From contig OZ012690.1 of assembly GCA_963942565.1 (NCBI GenBank), positions 37,682,467 to 37,746,466 on the forward strand: a stretch of 64,000 nucleotides of DNA, given 5' to 3'. The translations under genes and the position numbers were made by a program. The notes under the pieces are model-generated. The model worked only from the letters and a program-made list of their open reading frames with translations, searched no databases and had not been told where the DNA came from. Source of the DNA: Maea johnstoni. Lineage: Eukaryota; Annelida; Polychaeta; Spionida; Magelonidae. Below are positions 43,489-55,302 of the stretch, piece by piece. Position 1 is the stretch's first letter, and every line of letters begins with the position of its first letter.

Positions 43489-44817
43489 ATGACTACTGTT
43501 GCAATTACCCTCTCAGATGATCCTTCAAGCCTTGGACACAATAGTGATCAGCACCACTATTCAACATCTTCAAAACCTGCTGCAGTCACATCCTTTGAAG
43601 GTATTGATGCAGAAAATGCATCAGAAAGCTACACGCAGACTAGCATCTCAGAGATTCTATTGCAAGGTATGGAAAATGTCACCACGGCAGAAGTTACCTC
43701 AGCTTCATTCATGGGACAAATGGGAATTACAGATTTGATGCAAAGTGGGACTTCCATAGGAAGTTCTTTCACAAACACAATACCCAGCACTGTTGCTACA
43801 GTGGGCTTGAACAATTCTGTTGGACAAGGAAATTTGAGTGTAGGTACCTTGGTTTCATTTCCTGCAACTCGTCTGTATGGAATGTGTTCATATTCATTCA
43901 GTATTTCAGTCATCGGAGTGTCTCTTTTTCTTCTTATTGGTACCATCGGTAATACACTTTCCTTTGTTGTAATGTTACGGAAGCGTATGCGTCGTAAATC
44001 CATCTGCAACTATTTTGCAGCAATGGCCTTCACTGAAATCGTCCTTTTAGTGGTGAACAGCTATGTTGTCTTATCACATGCAGCGTCAATTGGGGAGCAG
44101 GCAGTTGTACTTACTGTAGGATGCGCACCCCTAAGAATGTTGGTAAACTCAACGAGCACCATATCCAGTCAGCTCTTGACTGCTGCAAGTATCGAACGCT
44201 GCATTGCAGTATGTTACCCAATTAAAAGTAGAACTTGGCAGACGGTTAAGAAATCAAGAGTTGTGATCTTTTGCATTATTGTATTCAACGCTGTGTATTC
44301 GCTTCCCGTTTTTAAATTCTATCTTCCTGTAGATATAAAGTTCAAAGGTGAAACATATACCTTATGTGAGAATTCTGATGGCAAAGTGTACGTAACTATT
44401 AGTGTTCTGCTTTACTCAGCCGCTCCTTTAACAATAATTATTGCAGCGAATTGCCAGATCATAATGAAAATCTACCAAGGTTCCAAAATGATGAAGAACT
44501 TGTGTGATTATCAGACAGAAATTGGAATACAGTGGAAAATTGTTTTGAAAACCCTCCCCGTTCTTTTGGCCTTGTCATTTATGTTCCTGATAACGACCGT
44601 CCCTTCCTCAGTAATGTTTCTATTAGTCTTTTATAATAACAACTGGGCGATAATTGACTCAGAGTCCAGTGATTTCTGTTCTAGAATGACTCTTTGGTCA
44701 ATCATTGATCTTATTAGAATTGGAAACTACTCACTGAATTTTTTCATTTATTGTTTGACATCAGAAAATGTTAGGCAAGAACTGGCTGTCATGTTTGCAA
44801 GGACAAACCACAAATAG
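43489..44817 (+). CDS. Rhodopsin-class (class A) GPCR, intronless, 442 aa
   Basis: It is the divergent paralogue of 38178-39524, with most transmembrane residues shared. The start at 43489 is the first in-frame ATG; the frame continues upstream only through non-ATG codons. The architecture is the same: a Ser/Thr-rich N-terminus of about 137 residues with NVT, NNS and NLS sequons, TM1 GTIGN, TM2 LAFTE-like (MAFTE), TM3 Cys in GCAPLRM, ERC in place of DRY, TM5 Pro (SAAPLTIII), TM6 LITTVP, TM7 NFFIY and tail ARTNHK. Compared with its sister, the third residue of the DRY motif is Cys instead of Phe. The extracellular loop 2 region (KFYLPVDIKFKGETYTLCEN) also differs, so ligand choice may have shifted. 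The frame is intact. AATAAA at 46099 is a candidate poly(A) signal, which would place the minisatellite in the 3' UTR. Confidence 0.9.
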   Translation: MTTVAITLSDDPSSLGHNSDQHHYSTSSKPAAVTSFEGIDAENASESYTQTSISEILLQGMENVTTAEVTSASFMGQMGITDLMQSGTSIGSSFTNTIPSTVATVGLNNSVGQGNLSVGTLVSFPATRLYGMCSYSFSISVIGVSLFLLIGTIGNTLSFVVMLRKRMRRKSICNYFAAMAFTEIVLLVVNSYVVLSHAASIGEQAVVLTVGCAPLRMLVNSTSTISSQLLTAASIERCIAVCYPIKSRTWQTVKKSRVVIFCIIVFNAVYSLPVFKFYLPVDIKFKGETYTLCENSDGKVYVTISVLLYSAAPLTIIIAANCQIIMKIYQGSKMMKNLCDYQTEIGIQWKIVLKTLPVLLALSFMFLITTVPSSVMFLLVFYNNNWAIIDSESSDFCSRMTLWSIIDLIRIGNYSLNFFIYCLTSENVRQELAVMFARTNHK

Positions 44818-45640
44818 GTTTTACACCAGATTGGCTGTAATGTTTGCAAGGACAACCCAAGAAACCACAAGTAGATTGTTTCGCTAGAACTTGGTTGCAA
44901 GGACAACTACATTGTACTAAAGAATATTAGGCGATAACTGGCCATCTTGTTTGCAAAGACATATCACAAATTGTTTTTTACAAGTTAAATGTCAATCTAC
45001 TTCGCACGGACAAATCACATAAGGATGTTTAAACAGAATTGGCTACTTTGTTTGTAACCACAATCTACACAAGGATTTTAAACGAGACTGGCTACTAGTA
45101 TCTTGTTTATGATGTTAAACCAAGCAAGGATGTTTAACAAGAACTGGCAATTTTGTTCACAAGGACAAACCACAAATATGTTGTTACACCAGGACTGGCT
45201 ATCTTTTTCGCAAGGACAAACCACAAAAGAATATCAGGCGATGAATGGCAAATACATATTACAAATTTGTTTTCACACGTTGAGTGACAATCTTGTTCGC
45301 ATGGACAAATCACAAATTTATTTGTTACCACAATCTACACAAGGATTCTAAACGAGACTGGCTTTCTTGTTTACAATGTTAAACCAAGCAAGGATGTTTA
45401 ACAAGAACTGGCTATTTTGTTAGCAAGGACGAACCACACAAGGATGTTTTACGAGAGTGGCTATCTTACAATGTACATGGACAAATCACACTAGAATGTT
45501 TAACAGGAACTGGCCATTTTGTTTTGAGAACAAACCACACAAGGATGATAAATGAGACTGGCCATAGTTTTTGCAAAGATTTATGAGAACTGATTAGCAC
45601 GTTTGCAAGGATAAATCACAAATGTGATTTCTGTCTAAAA
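44818..45640 (+). repeat. Helix-8/C-tail-derived minisatellite, right
   Basis: About 15 degenerate units of roughly 50 bp follow the stop. Good examples are AGGATGTTTAACAAGAACTG with GCTATTTTGTTAGCAAGGAC and GAACCACACA (near 45390-45440). Each corresponds to the codons ENVRQELAVMFARTNHK of the gene just upstream. Larger blocks recur (AACGAGACTGGCT, then TGTTAAACCAAGCAAGGATG at 45074 and 45354), so some amplification involved several units at once. Confidence 0.85.
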
Positions 45641-46098
45641 GAACCAACATCAATTTGTTTCTTTCTTCCAAAGTTGAATTGTGAATTGGAAAAAATTGGA
45701 ACTTTTAATATCATCACTTCTTTTACCATTGAAAACTATAGCATGTCTTGCACTTACATGATTTATGAGGACAACTGGGCGAATAAAATGCTACACAACA
45801 ATTCTCCTTAGGTTCTTAATCTAAAATGTTTTAAAGATATTTCATTTATGTGGATAAGGACGTTTGAAATTGAAATCATGATTTGCCAATAGTCAAGAAA
45901 ATTGCATTAGCCAAAGACACATCTTGCTTGCTAACTAGTCATTGGAAATTGTCTTACTCGACAATAGTAATGCAATGAGTGGGACGGATTGTAGACAATT
46001 GTTCCCCATTTATTGTTGTCTCAATTTAGTTGTATTTCAAAGTAAGGATGCTAGGTATTTGAACAGCTACTTTATTGTTGTGATAAAGTATTTTGTGA

Positions 46099-46104
46099 AA
46101 TAAA
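46099..46104 (+). terminator. Candidate poly(A) signal of right GPCR
   Basis: AATAAA lies in the last block conserved between the two arms. The left arm has drifted here (GAAAATATGG). It would give a 3' UTR of about 1.3 kb that includes the minisatellite. Confidence 0.35.
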
Positions 46105-46135
46105 GATATTAAAATCATAATTTGTAACAATCGTT

Positions 46136-48089
46136 TATTTTTTGTAATCCTATGCCGACTTTTGAAGAGGCCAGCCTCCTCAAAATGATGTTTTCATTTC
46201 CAACTTAACCTGAATCTTTTTACAAAAGTCATCCCTTGTTGGCCAATGGTAGTGCTCAAATACAATAGTAACTTTGTTTTCTTGACATCGCCATCCCAAT
46301 TCATTATTTATTTAATCTTGTAATCATTATGCAGTCCATGAGGAATATTTCTTAATATGTATCTTAGAACATAGCATAAATTGTGAGTGTATTTTAATTT
46401 TCTTTCAACTAACCACTCACAATTGGCTAGTCACAAATAAGCCTTACTAGGCAGAAGTTCTAGAAAGAGTAGTTCAACTTCCTGAGTTTTAGCACTCCAG
46501 GAAGTTCATCTTGTTTTTCTTTAAGTCTTTTATCATGAATGAAAGTGCAGAATGACCCTCCAGTCTTTTGATAAACTAGCTAATTCGATTAACGAACAAT
46601 AATGGTACTCATGAACAGTTGCGTGTACCCAGGTGTATTCCTCATTAGAAGACCTCTCAGGCGATATAAACGTTGTGTTGGAACTACAGTGCTTCTAGAT
46701 AAAAAAAAAAATAATAAAAAACATTAATGCAGCGTGGGGACCTGACTTGGATTATAATAATTAACATTGAAGAATAATTATTTTGAATAAACTTTTAATG
46801 GGAATGGGGGAACTACTTCATATGGCTAAACCAAACCGTATATGACACGAGGATTGGATAATAAGGTCTTAGTACAGTCAACGAGTTCTTTCGGCAAGAT
46901 AACATATCGAAAATATTAACTCCATAAAATATAACACCTTGCTATCAATAGCATAACATAAGAAAAGCTTTAAGAAAAGGTAATGATGGAATAAACAAAG
47001 ATGACTTTTCTAACTTTGAGTACGAAAGGCGTAAAGACTTATGTAAGTTTGGATTGCCACTTAAAGATGGCATGGATTAACATATTAAGATGACAGTAAA
47101 CTGAAAATAGGGTTAATGTTTTATAAACGGAAATTTATTTTCGATCAACCATCTCTTCGCATAACAAAAAATTAGTAATTTATTTCTGTCGATGAAAAAT
47201 GGATTTCCGTAAAAGGAAAATGATTTACTAATACTGGGATATCGATATCGATTTATGGAATTACTTCTCTGACATATATTCAGAGAATAATGAAAATCTC
47301 ACAAGCCCTTTACAAATATTGGTCAATAACCTCTCGTGAAAAGTGGTCAAATGACATAGGTGTGTCATACCATAATTGTTACATTTGTGCAAAGCTTTAT
47401 TTGGCTAGTGCAGATCAATGCTTAGAAGTTGATTGATCAAGTATACCCCCCTCCTCCAATTCCCAATTGGATATGTCTCTGCACGCGTATAAGGATTCTC
47501 TGATACGCATTCTACAATTTAAGGGAAAGTAAAAAGTGAGAGTAAAGGGATTCATTTGTCCCTTTTACCCTGTAATAAGAGAGTCAATTTATTTTAAACT
47601 TGCTATTATAAGCAGTTAAACATTGTTTCCTTGTTCTGAAAATGGTATACAGCCGATGTCCCCCCCCCCCCACATGCACATCAAGTATTCTGTTAATATA
47701 TGTCATTGATAATCATTTGAGCATGCTAATCGTATATCCTTAAAGTTGAGAGAAATTCACAGTTAATGCTGCTTCTAGTAGTGCAGAGGCACTGCTGACC
47801 TCTGTTTGGACCAACCAGACCATGCAGGAATGTCATCTATAAGAATTGGATCAATATGGGGTTGCATCTAGTTTTGAGCATGAATATATGGAATAACAAA
47901 CGAGTTTCATAGAATATGGTGGAATACAAACATCATTGAATTGCTACTCGAGAGTATTTCGGAATCTGGTGTTTTTTACTCCTCAGAGATAAGTCCTGTA
48001 CACTCTTTTTAAAACAGTATCATTAATGTAGAAATGTGTAAAATGTACAAAATATGTAATGGCGGTAAGACTAATATATAACGGATACT
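46136..48089. other. Unassigned region, possibly LINE-derived in part
   Basis: No gene is recognised. Stretches around 46970-47400 (for example NKDDFSNFEYERRKDLCKFG in one frame, and WSNDIG further on) may belong to the same decayed L1-like element as 48090-48330. The link is not firm. Confidence 0.35.
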
Positions 48090-48330
48090 GTAAAACAATT
48101 TAGGAATAAATCAAAGTTCACAACATGTGAAATAGAACAAGCACTTATTACCAATCATCGATATGTACATGAGATATATACAAAACAACGTTTTACATTA
48201 CGGAGTGGCTTCAAAATACGAATTGCTCAAGATGAACGTTGTTGAATCAGATTAATGATTTTACTGTAATAACACAGAGACAGTAGAACATTTGCTTTAT
48301 GAATCTATAGTCTATAGGGTTTATCAACAA
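48090..48330 (+). mobile_element. L1-like LINE, C-terminal remnant
   Basis: The frame reads FRNKSKFTTCEIEQALITNH, RYVHEIYTKQRFTLRSGFKI, RIAQDERC. Then in a shifted frame it reads FYCNNTETVEHLLYES. This is the HR-type segment and the CxxC-ETVEHL zinc-knuckle signature of L1/Tx1-type LINE C-termini. It is broken by a frame change and stops, and is comparable to 62905-63215. Confidence 0.62.
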
Positions 48331-50150
48331 CAACCTATGCAAAACGATGATAGTGCTGGGTGACCCCAGGAAAATTTCAAATTGGTAAGTACAATAAAAA
48401 CAACTTCACAATCACAAATGATAATATAAACAAATAGAAATAAAGTCTAAATATATAAAATGTAATGAAAGCCAAACATGCCTATACAGATCATGCCTTG
48501 TATTTTATTAAGAAATATTGAGCTGAGACTGATGACAGACTAGCATTTTTTCTTGGGACATGCCACCCGGTGTAGGCAGAATTGGTGAACCTTGCAGCTT
48601 GATCTGGCTACCAACTCATAGCCCTTCTTCCCTCCTTTACATTCTAATGTTATATACTGCTTGGTAGGTTACAATGGCACATCTGACCAAAGCAATACTG
48701 GTTATATTACATGTTTCTGTAATTTATGGTAACTGATTATCAATAACTATTATCCGTATTACTGTCTGCATTTGAATCACCATTTACTATGTATTACTAT
48801 GCTGTACTACTTGTGTTCTAAACGGACTTGCTTGACAACAGAAATGTTTTCAGTTTTCTAAATGCTTATGATCTGATAAGAACTTATGGTACACTGTCTG
48901 AGCATGCTTTGATAGCAAAACCTCTAGTTTCGACGCTGGCTATGCAGTTGGTTAGCTGTTGCAAAAGACTGTGGTATTCATTTGCATATGTAGTCAAAGA
49001 AAGGGTATATATTTAGCTGATATATGAAAACTCTATTCAAATTTTCAACATTATGTAATTCATATATGCAACTTTGCCACGTTAAAAGATACATTGTGAG
49101 GACGACTCTTTACTGAGAATTGCTACATTGTTAATGCAAACGCTGGTTTTCATGAATAAAGTACAATAAACACAATGAAAATTATGATGACCGCAAAGTG
49201 TGGTCAAGTTAAATAGCATGCCATATGAAGCAACATCTACAGGTTTATGACAGAAAAATTTCAGAAAGGAAAACATTGATAGACATTGGGGCCTGTATGA
49301 GGAGTGAATTTAAGCCATAATTACAATGAGAAACAACGGAATATACTTTGCATACGGCAACTTAGCTTATTCAAGAGATCCCAGAGCTTCCAAACCTAAT
49401 ACATAGGCCACTTCGTGTCCTTCTTTCACAATCTAGCCATAATATGCCCGAAATAAAATGACGTGTAACGAAATTCCTTGCATTTAGCGGGGTATCATGT
49501 TGATAACCAGTGAATATCATGACAATGTTGTTAGTAAATGACGTGCTAAAATCAATTTCAACCACGTGCCTGTAAATAGGTTAGTCCCGATAGTGTTAAT
49601 GTCTTCTTTAATATATTGTGTAGGTGGTGCGATGAGTTTGGGCTTAACATGTTAATGTGTGTTTATAGATACTGAGTTTTCTGTATTATTGATAGGACGG
49701 CTAATTGGGCCATTGAATTAGGGACAATGTTGTGTTGAATGTAACAGTAATACGACACCGACTGCCCGGTACTCTCACTGTCGCCTGAGTTCACAGTCAG
49801 TATACGGCCAGATGGCTAGTCATAGACATAGTAATAGTATCTCTAAGTCATTATACGCATCATGTTGACAGGATGTCGATGGCATAACGTCTATCGTGAT
49901 ACTGTTCCATTACCTTGCCAGTGTTTGACAGAGACTTCAGTACGCGGTGGAGTTGAACCCCACAGTTAAACTCGGAAATTTCATAGGAAATCATAAGATA
50001 TAAACTATAACATAAGTTATAAGCTTATCAGCAGTGTAATCATTTAATATACTATCTATGTTACAGTGACTGATACATTTTTAAAGGAAATAGGGAGGGG
50101 GCCTTTGCTCGCTTTTCCCGCAAGGGCTTGTTTATAACAAAGTGTTCCGA
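48331..50150. other. Unassigned region
   Basis: No gene or repeat is recognised. Frames at 48828-49016, 49082-49276 and 49371-49565 are short and show no domain. Confidence 0.45.
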
Positions 50151-50167
50151 TGTCGAAGAATGACATA

Positions 50168-50765
50168 GTCCATTACGTACGACGGTGCATACGTGACACC
50201 TATATAAACGTTTATTTTTAGCACTATTTTCAGAAAAATGCTAGAAAAATAAGTAAAGAAAGGTTTATTTTGAGCAAAAATATATGAAAGTGCTAAAAAA
50301 ATAAATTGAGGAACGTTTATTTTTAGCAAAACATTCATAAAATTGCTGAAAATAAACCTTCACGAACGTTTATTTGTAGCAAAATTTCAGAAAAAGTGCT
50401 GAAAATCAACCTTTACGAACGTTTATTTGTAGCAAAATTTCAGGAAACTGCTGAAAATAAGCCTTCACGAACGTTTATTTGTAGCATTTTATTGAGAAAA
50501 ATGTTAGAAAAATAATTAAACGAACATTTATTTTGAACAAAAACTGTCAAAAAATGTTGTAAATAAATGCAGACGAGCATTAAAATACAGTGTCACATTT
50601 GCACCGTCATGGTGCATACGTGACATCTAAACAAATCTAAACGAACATTTATTTTCTGCACTATATTGAGAAAAATGTTAGAAAAATAAATAAACGAACA
50701 TTTATTTTCAGCACTATATTGAGAAAAATGTTAGAAAAATAAATGAACGAACATTTATTTTCAGC
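50168..50765 (+). repeat. Dyad satellite block, copy 1
   Basis: About ten units of 55-60 bp are built as imperfect hairpins: ACGAACGTTTATTTGTAGCA with a short loop and then TGCTGAAAATAAGCCTTC. They are grouped into A-type units (TTTCAGAAAA loops) and B-type units (ATTGAGAAAAATGTTAG loops). Marker phrases GACGGTGCATACGTGACACC (50180) and CATGGTGCATACGTGACATC (50609) precede each group. The same parts occur inverted and in another order at 61275-61770. Confidence 0.82.
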
Positions 50766-51044
50766 AAAATCAAGGTGGAGATGCTGTGTTTTAAAATGGA
50801 AAATGTCATAGCATCAATCATTTATGGGGGCGTGTCCAAGAAGGGCGGGCCTAATTTCACGTATTGGGGAATTGAGACACAACACCATTGCCATTCTGGC
50901 GGGTGAATGGACCGCAAAAATACGAGGTGGGCCTATGAATGAACGTAGGGTAAAACGAATTGTAGGCGTGGCTTACGGGGAGTTCAGTGCGCGCACTCCA
51001 GCCTCCATACAAAAGTAATGGGCGAGTAGGTGGTGTTGCTCTAG

Positions 51045-51410
51045 AATATAGACCACTATCAAATCTTGAAAAAGTTCAAAAGAAAAAAACGTATTTGTGA
51101 TCTTGACATTATTTCTAACAATCGCTCCGTGACAGTTTTTTCGATTTTTTTGCTTTATGTGTGAAAAAATTAAGATCAATACCACCAATTTCTAATGCCC
51201 TTCAATTTCCCTCTTTATCTATGTTTAATATGGAGGGGGCTTTTAAGCGGGTTGTGTAGCAAGTTAGTAGAGTTAATAGACCACTATCAAATCTGCACCG
51301 AATTTAAAAGAAAAGTGCATATATATTATCTTGACATTATTGCTAAAAATCGCTCCATGCCACTTTTTCGATTTTTTTGGATTTTATATGAAAAAATTAA
51401 ATGAAGATGG
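51045..51410 (+). repeat. Tandem pair, about 230 bp
   Basis: ATAGACCACTATCAAATC, then CTTGACATTATTTCTAACAA, TCGCTCCGTG and TTTTTCGATTTTTTTG recur as ATAGACCACTATCAAATC, CTTGACATTATTGCTAAAAA, TCGCTCCATG, CTTTTTCGATTTTTTTG. The span 50766-51044 before it is unassigned, apart from a GC-richer patch at 50825-50960 that holds an unremarkable 64-codon frame. Confidence 0.65.
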
Positions 51411-51598
51411 CCAATTTATATGGCCATACAATGCGCCTTTTTGTTTAGTAGTAGTATGGGAGAGGCTTTTCAGTGAGTAAGGAGTAAATGGTTTGTATTA
51501 TATTCCCGCTCTTAAATCATGAACCACTTCAAGACGGAAGAAAATATTAGGAATATTGACATTTAAGTGAAGTACCATTGAAATGTTGTTTGAATTTA

Positions 51599-51876
<278 letters not shown>

Positions 51877-53131
51877 TATATATATATTGAAAAAAGGTTT
51901 TAAAAAAATGAATTTTATAAAGAATTTAACCCATTAATGCTCTAGTTCCTTCAGGAATTGACGTCTGGATATATCTTATACTTTTGACTGTATAATTAAG
52001 GATGGATTTTTAAGAAAAAAAATATTTTATATTTCTGGACAAAATAAATTAAATTCTACATCCAGGAAAGTTGTGTAGAGCGAGTTTTATTAACTGAAAA
52101 AATGACATGAAAGCAAATGATTTTCACTCAACGATGACGACCCCCTTTGTTGGTATTCACTTTAGTCTTAAAGCTGAATATTTGTCTATTTATAGAGAAA
52201 TTTTACCAGTTTTAAAGGTCCTTTATTCAGATCACCTAAACTTCAAAGAAATATGTTTGCCGGTTTGTAACAAAAATGATTTTTATTCTGTATATAGGAG
52301 TTGCGCCTAGAGTAAGAATTTTTGAAGGGAAAGGAAGTTGGGTTAGAAAATATTTCATGCAAGATGGACGACCCATCTTACGTCTGGCATGACTCTTTTA
52401 GTTGGTACTTTAAGAGGTAAAATGTCCTTTAATAGACTTGAATTTTTGATCAAACACTTATGTTTCAGAGCAAAATTAGTCCAATCCTAAATGAAAGACA
52501 TTTAAAAAGTTTGAGTTTCATTTATAAAAACGGGTCCAACTGTGATATCATATTTTAGTGCCAAAACCTATTGAAAAATGCTCAATATCAGGACTGATGC
52601 ATCAAGAACAGATTTTATGTGATATTAATTTATTTTTAACACTGCATATCCTATATTTATTAGTTGTATAGTCTCTCATAGATCAAAATTTACTGTCCAT
52701 TGTTCTTGCTGTGTCATGTTTGAACAATTCTATGATGGATGAGACTTTAATAACATTTTCTTATCTTATCTGTTATAATGTCGCAGGTAGGATGGTGCAC
52801 GTGTGACATAGAAAAAACTCCCAAATCCGAATTAGTATGTATTTCTTAACCCTTATGCTGCTGGTGCCTAATTTTGCCGATGCCAAATGATGGAAAAACT
52901 GAAAAATGACCGAAACCCTGGCATATGGGTACTCATATGAGTGCACAGTGAAAGCTATCCTATGAATATCAACATAACAGGGTTTAGATGATTTTCAAAA
53001 ATCTTTGCATTATTGTGCTTTGGAAGAAAGTAGACTTAGCATTGGAATTGTTAAGTACATAAGGAAAATAAATGATGATACAGAAAACCTACTTTGCAGG
53101 ATCAGACAGCGTTTAGTAACATTTCCCAGTA
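51877..53131. other. Unassigned, with a piggyBac-like end
   Basis: At 51926-51990 TTAACCCATTAATGCTCTAG, TTCCTTCAGGAATTG and GTCTGGATAT match one end of the MITE at 63253-63481 (in reverse), so a one-ended relic lies here. TTAACCCTTATGCTGCTGG at 52848 is a second, looser piggyBac-like end. No gene is recognised; the 67-codon frame at 52107-52310 has no domain. Confidence 0.5.
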
Positions 53132-53306
53132 CAGGTAAACTTTGATATGACGGACTCAATGGGACCAGGAAAATTGGTCCGTCATATGCAAAATTTGTCG
53201 TATACATATGACGAATACTTGATATGCATCGGACTGGGACGAAGTATATCGTCCGTCATATGCAAAAATCTGTCGTTCAGTGGTCCGTCATATCCAAGTT
53301 CACCTG
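53132..53306. mobile_element. 175-bp Tigger/mariner-like MITE, copy 2
   Basis: It is homologous along its length to 51702-51876, with TA on both sides (53130-53131 and 53307-53308). It is inserted in ordinary sequence rather than in a TA tract. Confidence 0.82.
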
Positions 53307-54574
53307 TAGTTCCAGACAATTGGGAGTATTAATGACAGTAAGACAAGGATTTCTGGCCAGAATGTTACCACCCTCTTTTTTGAATACTTATTACACTTTC
53401 CATTTAAAACCAATTTGCTAGTTTTCAGATTAAAATGCCTCAATTTAAAAAAGTGAAATATCTTGAAGCATAATATGCATAGAATGAATTTTTTATTCTA
53501 TATTGGACTGTTCATTTTGTGCTTTGACAAAATCTGATAGTATATTTTGAAACTTTGGAAGTATTATTTGGAAGTATTATTCAACTACTTCCCATTTTTG
53601 TATCAACAAGTGACTTAATTACAATCTAATTTGCCCAACAATTATATATTGTCACATTTTCGTACCATTCGTAATATTTACAACTTAAATACGGAAAATT
53701 AATGTTTCAAACATTTGGACCAAGAAAATGAGTCAATAGATATTTAATGAGCAGTCCAATATCTAACCTGGATTGTTATGATGCAATCAATTATCCATCA
53801 TTTTAATATCATTTTAATCAACACACCAATCAATGTCAAAAGGGCATTTGACATTTTTTATGACATCATTTGCTGGACATGTAAGAGAGTGGAATATATG
53901 AGGGTGTTTCATTCTTCTTTTTCTAAAAAAACTCATAGGTAGTCTTCATAATGTTTTATTTCAAACAATATATATTAACACTGTACATTTGTAAATCTCA
54001 AGATTAAAGGAAGGAGTTGATCTAGATAAGGGTTAAATACCAAATGTTAGATGAATCTCTTAGTTGTGCCTCTATGGTTGAAATCATGTCTCAGCAAAAC
54101 CTAGTGCAGTACTCATGCTGGACTACTTTACAACAATTATAGATACCACGCAATACAAATCAAATTCCAATCATTCTTATCATGTTCCATTCTTAGCCCA
54201 TATGGTCAATGGGAGTGGATCCAAGTGCCAAAATATGGAGGCAGGCGCACATATCCATGTCTTAAGGGGTCAGGGCTTGACGGTGAACCGCTGGCCAAAG
54301 GCCAGTAAAAATTCCCCAAAACAGCTTCAGGATAGTAAACACAGACCTCAACTGGTCCTACAGGACCAGTGAACATTTTCAAAAAGATCAATAACAGTAA
54401 TTTCAGGGGATATTCATTGTTTAAGAATTGTTACAATATTTTGCTTCATGTCTAAAATCTAAATATAAACTTACACTCAAACCAAAATGCAAAAACAATG
54501 AATGCATTTATAGTTTTGTAGGTGCAGTAAAAAAATTGCAGGACCAGTAGATCCTAGGTGTTACTGTTGTCCTT
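53307..54574. other. Unassigned region
   Basis: No gene is recognised. A frame at 54115-54372 (85 codons, ATG start) has no domain, and its end overlaps a local inverted phrase CTGGTCCTACAGGACCAG at 54352-54369. Confidence 0.4.
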
Positions 54575-54668
54575 AACAGCGGGTGTTATTCAATTGAATA
54601 ACACACAGCAACAGCGTGTGCTAATTGATAAGCACACAGCAACAGCATGTGCTAATTGATTAGCACAC
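54575..54668. repeat. Three hairpins in tandem
   Basis: Three successive stem-loops, GTGTTATTCAATTGAATAACAC (22 bp: GTGTTATTCAA with its complement), GTGTGCTAATTGATAAGCACAC and TGTGCTAATTGATTAGCACA, are joined by the identical linker ACAGCAACAGC. The period is about 31 bp. Stem changes are matched on the other side (TTATT/AATAA in the first, GCT/AGC in the others). Confidence 0.75.
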
Positions 54669-54879
54669 ACTCGCCCGAATACCCGCAAACACCCACAGAG
54701 TTTGCCGAGTGACCTACCAATGAAACTAGGTCAACAAGGCAGACAATGATTATTTTCCAAAATCTGTTTGTATTTTTTCCCCCTTTTGTGTTCTGTATTT
54801 TGTTCAGTATAATAAAACAAATATGACATCCCTCGAAAGGATTGACCCCCACGGGCTACGCCCTCAAGCGACAATCCTC

Positions 54880-55066
54880 TCTCGTGCAAGTTATTCCTGG
54901 GTAATTGGTCTAGGAAATCGGAGTACCAGGCCAGATCCACCACCTAACTCTAAGTCACTGGCAACTTTCTCACATGCCTAGGCCAGGAAGCAAACCCAGG
55001 CAGTGGTGAGAGGCAGGGGAAGTCTGTAGCAATGCCTTAGACTACTCGGCCATTTGGGCAACCCCA
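54880..55066 (-). repeat. SINE family B with tRNA-like head
   Basis: On the minus strand it begins GGGGTTGCCCAAATGGCCGA, with an A-box-like TGGCCGAGTAGTCTAAGG. It continues with a B-box-like GGGTTTGCTTCC, GCATGTGAGAAAGTTGCCAG and the GTACTCCGATTTCC block. The head resembles a tRNA-Leu or tRNA-Ser. It is homologous to 1568-1700 and 14640-14832. Confidence 0.72.
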
Positions 55067-55302
55067 AGCCTTGTGGAATGAAAGAAATCACTCAGGCTTA
55101 TATCGAAGAAACAATAAAAAGGTCCAATGTTTATCACTTTTGTTTCAATTGTTGAGGTACACACATATTTTATACACAGGCACATCAATCATCCATGCTA
55201 ATGTTTTTTTTATAGAGAACTTCCATTTTTTTCCCCATTCCATGTATTGTACTGTTATGTTGAAGTAATAAATATTATAAGAATCAGGTTATCAATCATA
55301 AT

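Larger units (their letters stand above)
42645..46135 (+). repeat. Right arm of GPCR inverted duplication
   Basis: It is the partner of 37020-40375 in opposite orientation. Homology starts near GGCAAGCTCTACGGCG and runs through promoter, gene, minisatellite and 3' flank, to about 46135 where TAAAATCATAATTTGTAACA is the last matching block. Confidence 0.85.
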
